Source: Alishewanella jeotgali KCTC 22429
Lineage (GTDB): Bacteria > Pseudomonadota > Gammaproteobacteria > Enterobacterales > Alteromonadaceae
Direction: 5' to 3'
DNA length: 64,000 nt
NCBI RefSeq assembly: GCF_000245735.1
Contig: NZ_AHTH01000005.1
Coordinates: 248,001 to 312,000 of the forward strand
Shown: one piece after another, positions 54,949-64,000 of the stretch
Numbering within the stretch: the first letter of the stretch is position 1
Layout: each line of letters opens with the position of its first letter
The notes under the pieces: generated by a model
The model's input: the letters and a program-made list of their open reading frames with translations, nothing else
The model's database searches: none
What the model was told of the DNA's origin: nothing
Program-made: the position numbers and the translations under genes

Positions 54949-56361
54949 ATGCTAAGCACATGGAGTCATCGCAGCAAAGTATCAGATAAAATACTGATCT
55001 TAGGCGAGTTAAGCCTGATTTTAGCGTCAGGGCATATCGGATACTTGCTCTGTTCGTCGTTTAGCTTTGCCACCCTCCTACCCGCCGAATGGCAGCTCAT
55101 CTATGTTGTAGTTTTCGCATGTAGCACCATGCTGTGTTCATTATCGCTCGGGCTCTACGATCAAAAACTTCGTGAAACTCATACCGGCATTATAAAACGG
55201 GTATTACTGACTCAATGTTTTAACCTGCTGCTACTGACAGTCGTGGTATTTAACCTGTCGCCAGCGATGGATCCAGGTTTTGCCACCTTAATAGTGACAT
55301 CAATAATCGCGGTGATTCTGGTATCCGGCTACCGGGCATTTTTTCGATATCATGACATATCACAGTTAAGCCGCCGCCGTGTGCTGGTGCTGGGGTCGGG
55401 TGAACGCGCCGCCATTATCGAAAAACGGATGCGCCGTAATGTTGACCGACGTTACTTTGAGTTGGTCGGTTTCGTAAAAATTGCCGGTGATAAAGAAGGT
55501 TTTATCCCTGCAGAAAAGCAAGTTGCCTTGCCGGATCTGAGCGAATTATTTGATTTCTCAGAGCGAAACAAAATTGACCAGCTGGTCATTGCCTGTGATG
55601 AGCGCCGCAATATGCTGCCGGTGGATTTACTGTTCAAATGCAAAACAAGAGGTATTGATGTTACGGACATCCTTGATTTTATCGAAAGTGAAACCGGACA
55701 AATAGCGGTTAATCTTATCTATCCCAGCTGGGTTATTTACTCGAACGGTTTATCACTAAGTCAACGTTTTCGGACTAACCTGGATTATCGTCTCAATGTA
55801 TTGCTTGCGCTGATAACGCTTGCGCTGACCTGGCCATTGATGCTGTTAACCGCGTTATGCATTTACTTTGAAGACGGCAGAAAAACCGGCGCACCGATTT
55901 TCTACCGTCAAACCCGGGTTGGGTTTGACGGTAAGCCGTTTCAAATCATCAAGTTTCGCAGTATGCGGCAAGATGCCGAGAAAAATGGTGCTCAGTGGGC
56001 TGTTAGCAATGATGACCGGGTGACACAGGTAGGCCGCATTATCCGCAAGTATCGGATCGATGAATTACCCCAGTTGTTTAACGTTTTAAAAGGAGAAATG
56101 GGTTTCGTTGGCCCACGCCCAGAGCGACCAGAGTTTGTGACCCAACTGGCTAAAGATATTCCCTATTACTCGCAGCGACATAATGTTCGCCCCGGACTGA
56201 CAGGCTGGGCTCAGCTGAAATATCCTTATGGTGCTTCCGCCGAAGATGCCTTGGAAAAACTGAAATTTGATTTGTACTACATTAAACACCGCAGTTTGTT
56301 ACTCGACCTGACAATTTTGATCCGCACTGTGGAAATTGTAATTTTTGGTAAAGGACGCTAA
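54949..56361 (+). CDS. Undecaprenyl-phosphate sugar phosphotransferase (XrtA-locus EpsB type)
   Basis: A 470-residue membrane enzyme that starts the repeat unit by moving a sugar-1-phosphate to the lipid carrier. About five hydrophobic helices with a CoA-binding-like domain (VLVLGSGERAAIIEKRM at about residue 145) lead to a bacterial sugar transferase domain. The latter shows IFYRQTRVGFDGKPFQIIKF, then DELPQLFNVLKGEMGFVGPR and RPGLTGWAQLKYPYGAS. AAGGAAG precedes the ATG. It heads a plus-strand operon running to the window end. Fits the TIGR03013 type. Confidence 0.93.
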   Translation: MLSTWSHRSKVSDKILILGELSLILASGHIGYLLCSSFSFATLLPAEWQLIYVVVFACSTMLCSLSLGLYDQKLRETHTGIIKRVLLTQCFNLLLLTVVVFNLSPAMDPGFATLIVTSIIAVILVSGYRAFFRYHDISQLSRRRVLVLGSGERAAIIEKRMRRNVDRRYFELVGFVKIAGDKEGFIPAEKQVALPDLSELFDFSERNKIDQLVIACDERRNMLPVDLLFKCKTRGIDVTDILDFIESETGQIAVNLIYPSWVIYSNGLSLSQRFRTNLDYRLNVLLALITLALTWPLMLLTALCIYFEDGRKTGAPIFYRQTRVGFDGKPFQIIKFRSMRQDAEKNGAQWAVSNDDRVTQVGRIIRKYRIDELPQLFNVLKGEMGFVGPRPERPEFVTQLAKDIPYYSQRHNVRPGLTGWAQLKYPYGASAEDALEKLKFDLYYIKHRSLLLDLTILIRTVEIVIFGKGR

Positions 56362-56365
56362 CCGA

Positions 56366-57217
56366 GTGAACACTTTACCGATCAAACCCACCAGTGCGCT
56401 AACGGTAGATGTCGAGGACTATTTCCATGTTGCCGCTTTCGAGAAAACCATTCTACCTGCAGATTGGGCAAAGATGCCGGTACGGGTCGAAGCCAATACC
56501 TATAAATTGCTGGAGCTATTTGCACGATACGATGCCAAAGCCACCTTTTTCCTGTTGGGGTGGGTAGCTAAGCGCTACCCAGAGCTGGTAAGGGATCTGG
56601 TTAAAGCCGGACATGAGGTGGCTAGCCATGGCTTTAATCATATTAAGGCGACACAGCAAAGCCGCGCGGAATTTGCCAAAGATATTACCGATACCAAAAA
56701 CCTGCTGGAGGATATCACTGGCACTGCCGTCTATGGTTATCGGGCTCCGAGCTTCTCTATTGATAAAACCAATGAATGGGCCTTTACCGAGTTAAAGGCC
56801 GCCGGCTACCTGTATAGCTCTAGTACCTATCCGGTTAAACACGATTTGTACGGCACCCCAGATTGGCCACAACAACCCTATCTCAGACCTGAGGGCATTT
56901 GGGAGTGTCCGATGCCAGTGCTGAATAAAGTTGGCCGGCAATGGCCGATTGCCGGTGGCGGTTATTTCAGGTTGTTACCTTATTGGCTAAGCAAAAAGTG
57001 CATCGAGCAGTATCTGCAACAATCAGCGTCACCCTATATGTTTTATTTTCACCCATGGGAGATCGACCCGGAGCAACCCCGGATAGATGCTGCACCTTAT
57101 AAATCACGATTTCGCCATTACACCAATTTGAACCGCATGCAGGGCAAGCTGAGCCGGCTACTACAAGATTTTCAGTGGCGTAGCGTACAAGACGTTTATC
57201 GCCCCTATTTTATGTGA
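56366..57217 (+). CDS. XrtA-locus polysaccharide deacetylase
   Basis: A 283-residue NodB-type deacetylase. Asp15 begins DVEDYF, and zinc ligands His88 and His92 are in SHGFNH. YGYRAPSFSI and FYFHPWEIDPEQPR complete the fold. DVEDYFHV and this length are typical of TIGR03006. The GTG at 56366 with AAGGAC eight bases before is chosen, four bases after the sugar transferase stop; a TTG seven codons upstream would overlap that gene. No signal peptide is seen, so it may act on precursor sugars at the cytoplasmic face. Confidence 0.9.
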   Translation: MNTLPIKPTSALTVDVEDYFHVAAFEKTILPADWAKMPVRVEANTYKLLELFARYDAKATFFLLGWVAKRYPELVRDLVKAGHEVASHGFNHIKATQQSRAEFAKDITDTKNLLEDITGTAVYGYRAPSFSIDKTNEWAFTELKAAGYLYSSSTYPVKHDLYGTPDWPQQPYLRPEGIWECPMPVLNKVGRQWPIAGGGYFRLLPYWLSKKCIEQYLQQSASPYMFYFHPWEIDPEQPRIDAAPYKSRFRHYTNLNRMQGKLSRLLQDFQWRSVQDVYRPYFM

Positions 57218-57231
57218 CGACAAGGAATTAG

Positions 57232-58257
57232 ATGTATCAGTTGCACACTCTTACACTTAATGAGCCTGCAGATGCCTGGGATGCCTTTGTTGAGCAGACT
57301 GCTGACGGTAGCTTTTTTCATCTGGCAGGCTGGCGTGAGGTGATCGCGGATAGCGGTCATCAGTGCCACTATTTGTACGCCACAGAGCAAGATAGCATTG
57401 TTGGTGTTTTACCGCTGGCCCGGGTTAAAAGTTGGTTATTTGGTGATGCTTTGGTTTCTACGCCCTTTTGTGTTTATGGTGGCGCTCTGGGAGCGGACCC
57501 CGTTAAACGTTTTTTGGAGTCGGCAGCAATTAAGCTAGCGCAACAGCTAGCTGTCGATTATCTGGAACTGCGGTATCCTTTACCGCAGGCTAATCAGCTG
57601 CAGGTAAGGATTCAGCATGCGTCTTTTCAATGTGCGCTGGCTGAGAATGCAGAGCAGATCCTGGCTGGCGTTAAAAAGAAACAACGAGCCGTACTCAGAC
57701 ATGCTTTGAATGGCAACCTAACCTACTCGCTGGATTCAAACCTACAAGACTTCTACCGCACCTATTCTGAAAGTGTGTTAAACCTTGGTACGCCTGTGTT
57801 TAGCAAGGCTTTTTTTGAAAAAATTGTCACTAGTTTTAAAGAGCGCACGGAAATTCTGACGGTAAGGGACGCAGGTAAGGCCGTATCTTCGGTGTTGAGC
57901 TTTTATTTTAAGGATGAGGTACTACCTTATTACGGCGGCGGCACCCGCGACGCTAAAGATCTGAAAAGCAATGATCTGATGTACTACCAGCTAATGTGTC
58001 ATGCCCGTTTGGATAAGGGCTGTACCCGTTACGATTTTGGCCGCAGTAAGATTGATTCGGGTGCTTATCATTATAAAAGACATTGGGGTATGCAGCCGGT
58101 TGAATTACCTTATCAATATGTCCTGATTAAAGCTACAGCACTACCCAACCTCAGCCCGAACAATCCTAAATATCAATTATTTATTGCATTGTGGAAAAAA
58201 TTACCCCTGGCCTTAAGTCAATGGCTGGGCCCCAAATTATCCCGGTACTTGGGGTAG
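57232..58257 (+). CDS. XrtA-locus FemAB-like protein
   Basis: A 341-residue protein of the FemAB/GNAT-double fold, matching the XrtA-locus group TIGR03019. FHLAGWREVIADSGHQ is near the start. RAVLRHALNGNLTYS and YYGGGTRDAKDLKSNDLMYY are in the middle, and YDFGRSKIDSGAYHYKRHWG near the end. FemAB relatives transfer amino acids onto cell-wall or sugar acceptors, so it may add an amino acid or acyl group to the polymer. AAGGAA precedes the ATG. The gap to xrtA is three bases. Confidence 0.9.
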   Translation: MYQLHTLTLNEPADAWDAFVEQTADGSFFHLAGWREVIADSGHQCHYLYATEQDSIVGVLPLARVKSWLFGDALVSTPFCVYGGALGADPVKRFLESAAIKLAQQLAVDYLELRYPLPQANQLQVRIQHASFQCALAENAEQILAGVKKKQRAVLRHALNGNLTYSLDSNLQDFYRTYSESVLNLGTPVFSKAFFEKIVTSFKERTEILTVRDAGKAVSSVLSFYFKDEVLPYYGGGTRDAKDLKSNDLMYYQLMCHARLDKGCTRYDFGRSKIDSGAYHYKRHWGMQPVELPYQYVLIKATALPNLSPNNPKYQLFIALWKKLPLALSQWLGPKLSRYLG

Positions 58258-58260
58258 CCT

Positions 58261-59796
58261 ATGCCACGAAGCTCGCTGCATAACACCTTTTCACTTTTAG
58301 CCACTAATCCGCACGTGCTTGGTTTATTTGCCCTGTTACTGGCGTGGTTACTGTGTTTCTGGCCAACACTGCATTCAATGGTCGAAATCTGGCAACGCTC
58401 TGATACCTATGCCCACGGCTTTTTGATCTTTCCTATTAGCCTGTTTTTGATCTGGCGAAAGCGGACTCAGCTGGCAGAAACCGGGCTTAACAGTTCAAAC
58501 CTGGCACTACTACCATTGTTACTTTTAATCCTTGGCTGGTTTTTCGCTGATGCCGTTGCGGTGAATGTTTTTAAGCAATTGAGTGTCGTTTTAATGCTAC
58601 CCATGCTGGTTTGGCTCAGCTGTGGTTGGAACATACTCAGATTGTTATTATTTCCGTTTGCCTACCTGATATTTGCGGTGCCAATGGGAGACGGGCTGGT
58701 GGCGCCGATGCAAAATATCACTGCCGATATCACCGTTTACGCGCTACAACTTTCAAATATTCCCGTGTTTAGGGATGGACTCTATCTGGCCACCCCAACC
58801 GGTATGTTCCTGGTGGCAGAGGCCTGCTCCGGGGTAAGATATTTAATTGCCTCCTTTGCACTTGGCACCTTGTACGCTTACCTAAATTATCAAAGTCGAC
58901 TTAAACAGCTGCTGTTTTGTCTGTTTGCAATAGTGTTACCCATTTTAGCCAACGGCATCCGGGCTTATGGTATTGTCCTGGTTGCTCATTTAACCGATAT
59001 GCAACATGCTGTTGGTGTTGATCATCTCATTTATGGCTGGTTGTTTTTTGGGTTATTGATGTTCTTTATGTTCTATATTGGCAGCTTTTGGGCCGATAGC
59101 ACTCGCGAGCCCTTTGAAGTAAACCACGCCTCCTCTTCAGGTGCACCAGCACGGAGCAGTCTGTTTGGTATCTTGATTTTATTGCTGCCGACCGCAGCGC
59201 CCCATTTGCTGCCACCGCTCTCTTCAACAGCAGTCTATGATGTGAAAGCTTTAGCTATGTTGCTGGAGCCCGATGAGCATCCACAACATCAACCAGCCTT
59301 TATGCACAGCTCAGATCATCTATCCGGGATCTGGGTGCTGGGCGAGTCTCCAATCCTGTTTTATGCTGCTTTTTATCAACATACGGACCAGCAAAAACTG
59401 GTGAGTTGGCATAACCAACCCTATCAGCGCAATCACTGGACACCAGCCAGCCAGAGAAAACAACAGCTATTATTGCCCGATAAAACCTTAGGAATTCAGG
59501 AAGTCGATTTGCGAGCCACGGATGGTCGTAAACGCTTGCTTTGGTATTGGTATGGCAGTGGTGACTTTTTCTCAGCGAATCCTTATCTGATTACTGCGAT
59601 GCAGGCCGTCGGCAAGGTATTCCATATTAGTCAGCATGGCAGTTTTTTTGCCATAAGTATCAACTACGATGTCGATATCAATCAGGCCCGCAGCCAGTTA
59701 ACCAGTTTGCTGGAGCAAAAATTTCCGCTGCTGCGTCAGGCGAACGCCGGAACGACAACGCCTCAATTGATGACGGCACAGGAGCGGAAGCCATGA
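58261..59796 (+). CDS. xrtA: Exosortase A fused to an EpsI domain
   Basis: A 511-residue membrane protease/transpeptidase that cleaves PEP-CTERM proteins. About eight helices fill residues 18-275. The catalytic set is Cys189 (EACSGVRYL), Arg234 (NGIRAYG) and His255 (DHLIYGW), all present. After residue 295 a periplasmic EpsI domain follows (about 300-500), with YDVKALAMLLEPD and WYWYGSGDFFSANPYLI. This exosortase-EpsI fusion is known for XrtA. Its last four bases overlap the glycosyltransferase gene. No substrate gene with a PEP-CTERM tail is in the window. Confidence 0.94.
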   Translation: MPRSSLHNTFSLLATNPHVLGLFALLLAWLLCFWPTLHSMVEIWQRSDTYAHGFLIFPISLFLIWRKRTQLAETGLNSSNLALLPLLLLILGWFFADAVAVNVFKQLSVVLMLPMLVWLSCGWNILRLLLFPFAYLIFAVPMGDGLVAPMQNITADITVYALQLSNIPVFRDGLYLATPTGMFLVAEACSGVRYLIASFALGTLYAYLNYQSRLKQLLFCLFAIVLPILANGIRAYGIVLVAHLTDMQHAVGVDHLIYGWLFFGLLMFFMFYIGSFWADSTREPFEVNHASSSGAPARSSLFGILILLLPTAAPHLLPPLSSTAVYDVKALAMLLEPDEHPQHQPAFMHSSDHLSGIWVLGESPILFYAAFYQHTDQQKLVSWHNQPYQRNHWTPASQRKQQLLLPDKTLGIQEVDLRATDGRKRLLWYWYGSGDFFSANPYLITAMQAVGKVFHISQHGSFFAISINYDVDINQARSQLTSLLEQKFPLLRQANAGTTTPQLMTAQERKP

Positions 59797-60992
59797 CGAC
59801 TGCTGTGACCGACATCGCATATCATCCGCAACGGCAAGCGATCCATATTTGTCATATTGTCTGGAGTTTTCGTACCGGTGGTTTGGAGAATGGCGTGGTA
59901 AATCTGATCAATCAGTTAGACCCACAACAATTTAAACATAGTATTGTGTGCCTGACCGATTATGACGCCGATTTTATCAAGCGCATCCAGGTAACTAATG
60001 TCAAGCTGTATAGTCTACACAAGCGACCGGGCCAAGATCCGCGATCCTTTGTCCGAGCTTACAAATTATTGCGCCAGCTGCAACCCGATGTCTGCCATAG
60101 CAGAAATATTGCTGCGCTGGAGTATCAACTTTGCGCCTGGCTGGCCAGAGTTCCGTTACGTATTCATGGCGAACATGGTTGGGATATCAAAGATCTCGCC
60201 GGCGTAAACAAAAAATATATTTGGTTAAAGCGCTTTTTTAAACGCTTTGTTCATCAATATGTTTGCCTGTCAAAAGAGGGCAAAGCCTACCTACAACAGA
60301 AGATTAAAGTCCCCTCATCGCAGCTGAATTTAATTTGCAATGGTGTTGATACCGAGAAATTCAGCCCGAAAGCACGGGCGCAAAGTAGCTTACCCCCATC
60401 ACTTCGCGATAGTCAGCGGATGATTTTTGTTAGTGTTGGCCGGATGGTGCCGGTTAAAAATCATCCTCTTTTGGTATCAGCTTATATCGAGCTCTGCCAG
60501 CAAGATGCCGCCTTTAAAGAACAGACGGCTCTTGTGATAGTGGGCGATGGCACGGCACGGACTGAGCTGATGAACCAACTGCAACATGCCGGACTCGATG
60601 CCCAAAGCTGGCTACCGGGTAATCGGGACGATATCGCCAGCATTCTGGTTGGCTGCTCGGTCTTTGTCTTACCTTCATTGGCAGAGGGAATTTCAAATAC
60701 GATTTTAGAGGCGATGGCTTCCGGATTAGCCATTATCGCCAGTAAGGTTGGTGGGAATCCTGATTTAGTGGAAGACGGCAGTAACGGCTGGCTGTTTGAA
60801 AGCCAAAACCTGACAGCGTTAAAACAACGGCTTTACCACTGCTATCAGCAACCGGCTCAGCTGCAGCAAAGCTGTCAGCGTGCTCGCAACGCGGCGGTGC
60901 TGCATTTTAGTATTCAATCTATGGTCAGCCGCTACCAGGCGCTGTACTTACAACGCCTGCCCGCCATCACTTACTCAGCAGAGGACGCTTAA
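59793..60992 (+). CDS. XrtA-locus GT4 glycosyltransferase
   Basis: A 399-residue GT-B glycosyltransferase of the PEP-CTERM-associated group TIGR03088. The acceptor domain starts HICHIVWSFRTGGLENGVVN. The donor domain shows FVSVGRMVPVKNHPLLV and LPSLAEGISNTILEAMASG with its spaced glutamates, as usual for GT4. It transfers a sugar from an activated donor to the growing lipid-linked unit; the sugar is unknown. It overlaps xrtA by four bases. Confidence 0.92.
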   Translation: MTTAVTDIAYHPQRQAIHICHIVWSFRTGGLENGVVNLINQLDPQQFKHSIVCLTDYDADFIKRIQVTNVKLYSLHKRPGQDPRSFVRAYKLLRQLQPDVCHSRNIAALEYQLCAWLARVPLRIHGEHGWDIKDLAGVNKKYIWLKRFFKRFVHQYVCLSKEGKAYLQQKIKVPSSQLNLICNGVDTEKFSPKARAQSSLPPSLRDSQRMIFVSVGRMVPVKNHPLLVSAYIELCQQDAAFKEQTALVIVGDGTARTELMNQLQHAGLDAQSWLPGNRDDIASILVGCSVFVLPSLAEGISNTILEAMASGLAIIASKVGGNPDLVEDGSNGWLFESQNLTALKQRLYHCYQQPAQLQQSCQRARNAAVLHFSIQSMVSRYQALYLQRLPAITYSAEDA

Positions 60993-60996
60993 TATT

Positions 60997-62892
60997 ATGT
61001 GCGGTATCGCCGGTATTTTACATTTACAGGACAACCAGCAGGTCGACAGCCTGCTACTGAAACAACTAAATAGCCTGCAATCACATCGCGGTCCTGACGC
61101 CGATGGTTTTCATCTGGAGCCCGGCTTAGGTTTAGCGCACCGCCGGTTATCGATTATCGATATCGCCGGTAGCCACCAACCGCTGTTTAATGAAACCGGT
61201 GAAGTAGCCGTGGTGTTTAACGGCGAAATCTACAACTTTGCTGAGTTGACCCAGCAGCTAAAAGCGAAAGGCCATATATTTTCTACCCATGGTGACACCG
61301 AAACCATAGTTCATGCCTGGGAGGAATGGGGCGTTGACTGTGTTAAGCATTTTCGCGGTATGTTTGCCTTTGCGATCTGGGACAGACCGAAACAACAATT
61401 ATTTTTAGCCCGCGATCGGATGGGCATTAAGCCGCTGTTTTATGCGCTGCTGCCCGGAGATAAATTGATTTTTGGCTCTGAGCTTAAGGTCATTACCGGC
61501 CATCCCGATTTTAACAAAAACCTGTATTACCCGGGTATAGAACAGTATTTTACCTTTGGCTATGTCGCAGAGCCGAATACGATTTTTGCCGATGCCTTTA
61601 AACTCAGCCCCGGACACTATATTTTGCTGGATAAAAGCCAGCCCGCATCGATTCGCCAACAACAGTATTGGGATATCGACTTTTCCGGCCCGGCTCTGAC
61701 TGCTGCCGAAGTAAAAGAGCAGTTAATACCTCGCTTAGAAGAAGCCGTGGATATCCGGTTGATAGCCGAAGTACCGCTGGGTGCATTTTTATCCGGAGGG
61801 GTCGATTCCAGCGCCGTTGTAGCGCTAATGGCAAAAATTCAACAAGACAAAGCCGTCAACACCTGCTCTATTGGTTTTGATGACCAGCGTTTTGATGAAA
61901 CCGACTATGCCAACAAAGTTGCACAGCAGTATCACACCAATCATCGCACCGGACAGGTCGATCGTAATGATTTTTCATTGGTGGATAAGCTGGTGACACT
62001 ATATGACGAACCTTACGCCGACAGCTCCGCCATCCCGACTTACCGGGTGTGCCAGTTGGCCCGACAGCATGTTACCGTTGCCTTATCAGGTGATGGCGGC
62101 GATGAGCTGTTTGCCGGTTACCGTCGCTACCGCTTTCAGTTACATGAAGAAAAAATGCGCAGCATGTTGCCGGATGCTATGCGCCGTCACATCTTTGGCC
62201 CCCTGGGCCGGCACTACCCGAAACTGGATTGGGCACCGCGCTTTGTCAGAGCCAAAACCACCTTTCAATCCCTCGCTATGTCAGCATTAGATGGCTATTG
62301 CAACGCCGTTTCTATTATGCGAGCCGATGCGCGCGCTCAGTTATTTTCACCGCAGTTAAAGCAGCATCTGGCTGGCTATAGCGCCAATGAGGTGTTTGAG
62401 CGCCATGCCGTTAACGCTAAAACCGATGATCCGCTGAAGCTGGTGCAATATCTGGATATGAAAACCTATCTCGTTGGCGATATTCTGACCAAGGTCGACC
62501 GCGCCAGCATGGCCCATTCGCTGGAGGTCCGGGTGCCACTGTTGGATCATAAATTTGTTGAATGGGCCAGCCGCATCCCCTCCGCCATGAATATTCAGGG
62601 CCAGGAGGGCAAAGCTGCCTTTAAACAGGCCCTGGAGCCCTATTTGCCGCACGATATCCTGTATCGTAAAAAAATGGGCTTTGCCGTCCCCTTGGCCAGT
62701 TGGTTTCGCGGACCATTAAAGCAGGCATTGCAGCAGGCATTGTCGAGTGAGGCTCTGGCCGATGCCGGGCTTTTTAATCAGGCCTATATTCAGCGTTTAT
62801 ATCAGCAACACCAGAGTGGCCAGCACGATCACAGTTCGGCGCTGTGGAGCTTACTGATGTTTTCTCAATTTTATCAGCAGCAGTTGGGGTAA
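60997..62892 (+). CDS. Exosortase A-system amidotransferase (asparagine synthase-like), copy 1
   Basis: A 631-residue class II glutamine amidotransferase. Cys2 (MCGIAG) is the glutaminase nucleophile, and SHRGPDADG and FNGEIYNF are the usual glutamine-site segments. The synthetase domain has the ATP loop LSGGVDSSAVVALM (near residue 268) and LSGDGGDELFAGYRR. This fits TIGR03108. It may amidate a uronic acid of the polymer. ATG 60997 is right for a Cys2 enzyme; the longer frame upstream overlaps the glycosyltransferase gene. Confidence 0.93.
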   Translation: MCGIAGILHLQDNQQVDSLLLKQLNSLQSHRGPDADGFHLEPGLGLAHRRLSIIDIAGSHQPLFNETGEVAVVFNGEIYNFAELTQQLKAKGHIFSTHGDTETIVHAWEEWGVDCVKHFRGMFAFAIWDRPKQQLFLARDRMGIKPLFYALLPGDKLIFGSELKVITGHPDFNKNLYYPGIEQYFTFGYVAEPNTIFADAFKLSPGHYILLDKSQPASIRQQQYWDIDFSGPALTAAEVKEQLIPRLEEAVDIRLIAEVPLGAFLSGGVDSSAVVALMAKIQQDKAVNTCSIGFDDQRFDETDYANKVAQQYHTNHRTGQVDRNDFSLVDKLVTLYDEPYADSSAIPTYRVCQLARQHVTVALSGDGGDELFAGYRRYRFQLHEEKMRSMLPDAMRRHIFGPLGRHYPKLDWAPRFVRAKTTFQSLAMSALDGYCNAVSIMRADARAQLFSPQLKQHLAGYSANEVFERHAVNAKTDDPLKLVQYLDMKTYLVGDILTKVDRASMAHSLEVRVPLLDHKFVEWASRIPSAMNIQGQEGKAAFKQALEPYLPHDILYRKKMGFAVPLASWFRGPLKQALQQALSSEALADAGLFNQAYIQRLYQQHQSGQHDHSSALWSLLMFSQFYQQQLG

Positions 62893-62895
62893 GCG

Positions 62896-64000
62896 ATGTG
62901 TGGTATTCATGGCCTGGTCGCCCTCAACCGACCCCAACAATTTCCGGCTGACTGGTTGAATCTGATGGGCGATATTACTGCCCACCGAGGGCCAGACGAT
63001 AGTGGGTATTTTCTGGCGGACAATATTGCATTGGGCATGCGCCGCTTATCGGTGATCGACTTAGCCGGCGGTCATCAACCTATTAGCAGTGATGACGGAC
63101 AGTTGGTGTTGATCTGTAACGGCGAAATTTATAACTATCGGCAACTGCGAGCCGAGTTAGCTGGTTGCCAGTTTAAAACCCAGTCAGACGTTGAAGTGAT
63201 CCTGCACCTTTATCAGCTGCACGGCGTTGATTGCCTGCGTTTTCTTAATGGTATGTTTGCTTTTGCGCTTTGGGATAACCGTAAGCAACAATTATTTATC
63301 GCCCGCGATCGACTGGGTATCAAGCCGTTATATTACGCCGAAAAACAGGGTTACCTGGCTTTTTCAACTGAAAGCAAAGCCATACTGGCCCTGCCCGATT
63401 TTAAAGCCGAAGTCTGTCCGCACGGTTTACAGCAATACCTGCAATTAGGCTATGTACCCGCGCCTTACTCAATGTTTAATGGCATCCGCAAACTTGAAGT
63501 AGCTAGCTACCTGCTGATTGACAAAGACAGTATCAGACAACAGCAATACTGGCAGCCAGATTTTCAGCAGCATGAACACGACTCGGAACAAAGCTGGGTG
63601 CGGCGTATTCGCGAGCAACTGGAACAGTCGGTCGCGATGCAAATGGTCAGCGACGTGCCCTTGGGCGCGTTCTTATCCGGCGGCGTTGACTCCAGCGCCG
63701 TCGTGGCCTTGATGTCCAAACATTCCAGCCAGCCGGTGAAAACCTATGCTATCGGTTTTGATACCGGCGGTGCCGGCCAGTTTTATAATGAATTGCCTTA
63801 CGCCCGAGCGGTAGCCGAATTATTTGGCACCCAACACAAAGAAATTCTGGTAAAACCCGATGTCGTGGGCTTACTGCCAAAACTGTTATGGCACCTGGAT
63901 GAGCCCGTCGCCGACAGTGCCTTTATTACCACCTATCTGGTGTCTGAGTTTGCCAGAAAAGAGGTGACAGTGATCCTGTCCGGTGTCGGAGGTGATGAGT
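62896..64000 (+). CDS. Asparagine synthase-like amidotransferase, copy 2 (3' end cut by window edge)
   Basis: The frame from ATG 62896 is open for 368 codons to the window edge. It begins MCGIHGLVAL (Cys2 nucleophile), with AHRGPDDSGYF, CNGEIYNYRQL, and the ATP loop LGAFLSGGVDSSAVVALM; the last visible residues SGVGGDE begin the conserved acidic loop. It starts three bases after the first amidotransferase. The two are clearly related but diverged, so this is not a recent duplication. The rest of the synthetase domain is beyond the window. Confidence 0.93.
   Translation, partial: MCGIHGLVALNRPQQFPADWLNLMGDITAHRGPDDSGYFLADNIALGMRRLSVIDLAGGHQPISSDDGQLVLICNGEIYNYRQLRAELAGCQFKTQSDVEVILHLYQLHGVDCLRFLNGMFAFALWDNRKQQLFIARDRLGIKPLYYAEKQGYLAFSTESKAILALPDFKAEVCPHGLQQYLQLGYVPAPYSMFNGIRKLEVASYLLIDKDSIRQQQYWQPDFQQHEHDSEQSWVRRIREQLEQSVAMQMVSDVPLGAFLSGGVDSSAVVALMSKHSSQPVKTYAIGFDTGGAGQFYNELPYARAVAELFGTQHKEILVKPDVVGLLPKLLWHLDEPVADSAFITTYLVSEFARKEVTVILSGVGGDE

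Noticed and set aside
60880-60996. Upstream extension of the first amidotransferase
   Set aside because: Class II amidotransferases need Cys at position 2 after Met removal, so ATG 60997 is the start and the extension only overlaps the glycosyltransferase gene.

Overview
The window looks like chromosomal DNA of a free-living gammaproteobacterium of the Alteromonadales type, close to Rheinheimera or Arsukibacterium. This is inferred from protein style (Gln-rich proteins, FadR/DsbB, HdfR/MaoP, FolX/YfcH and YbbA/YbbP/TesA blocks shared with enterics, plus an XrtA exopolysaccharide locus) and not from a marker gene. No insertion sequence, prophage, integrase or CRISPR array was seen. Both ends cut a gene: an S9 peptidase on the left and a second asparagine-synthase-like amidotransferase on the right.

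Region 1 (1-12.5 kb): S9 peptidase, FMN azoreductase, an ECF sigma factor with its ChrR zinc/cupin anti-sigma factor, a three-domain cysteine desulfurase / metallo-beta-lactamase-fold / rhodanese fusion, FadR divergent from DsbB, a Cache chemoreceptor, an FklB-type isomerase, and an ATP-NAD kinase family gene coupled to yfcL. Region 2 (12.6-28.9 kb): aldehyde dehydrogenase convergent with an HcaT-like MFS transporter, prmB-aroC, smrB, sixA, an M16 peptidase, a PAS-GGDEF-EAL protein, maoP/hdfR, and fadI-fadJ. The fadIJ promoter region carries a FadR-like palindrome and two PsrA-like palindromes. The aroC-prmB-smrB-sixA-fadJ-fadI content matches the enteric neighbourhood, opened by insertions.

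Region 3 (29.1-36.0 kb) is a tightly overlapping MoxR/DUF58/DUF4381/VWA/VWA-TPR/BatD operon. Region 4 (36.0-47.8 kb): putP behind a long stem-loop, a degenerate EAL-HDOD protein, a secreted helix-hairpin-helix protein, a glycine-zipper / PepSY / response regulator / PhoQ-like kinase operon, folX-yfcH, and ybbP-ybbA divergent from tesA with overlapping start codons. Region 5 (47.8-48.8 kb) is a minus-strand tRNA operon (two Ala-GGC, four Glu-UUC) with a near-consensus promoter and GC-rich discriminator, ending in a 197-bp tandem duplication that carries decayed tRNA-Glu copies.

Region 6 (48.9-64 kb, continuing beyond the window) is an exosortase A (XrtA) type exopolysaccharide locus. It holds the XrtA-locus ATPase, then on the minus strand export lipoprotein, chain-length protein, tyrosine autokinase and beta-barrel protein, then divergently the initiating sugar transferase, deacetylase, FemAB protein, XrtA-EpsI fusion, GT4 glycosyltransferase and two amidotransferases. 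Together these could start, polymerise, modify and export a polysaccharide and process PEP-CTERM proteins. No PEP-CTERM substrate gene is in the window.
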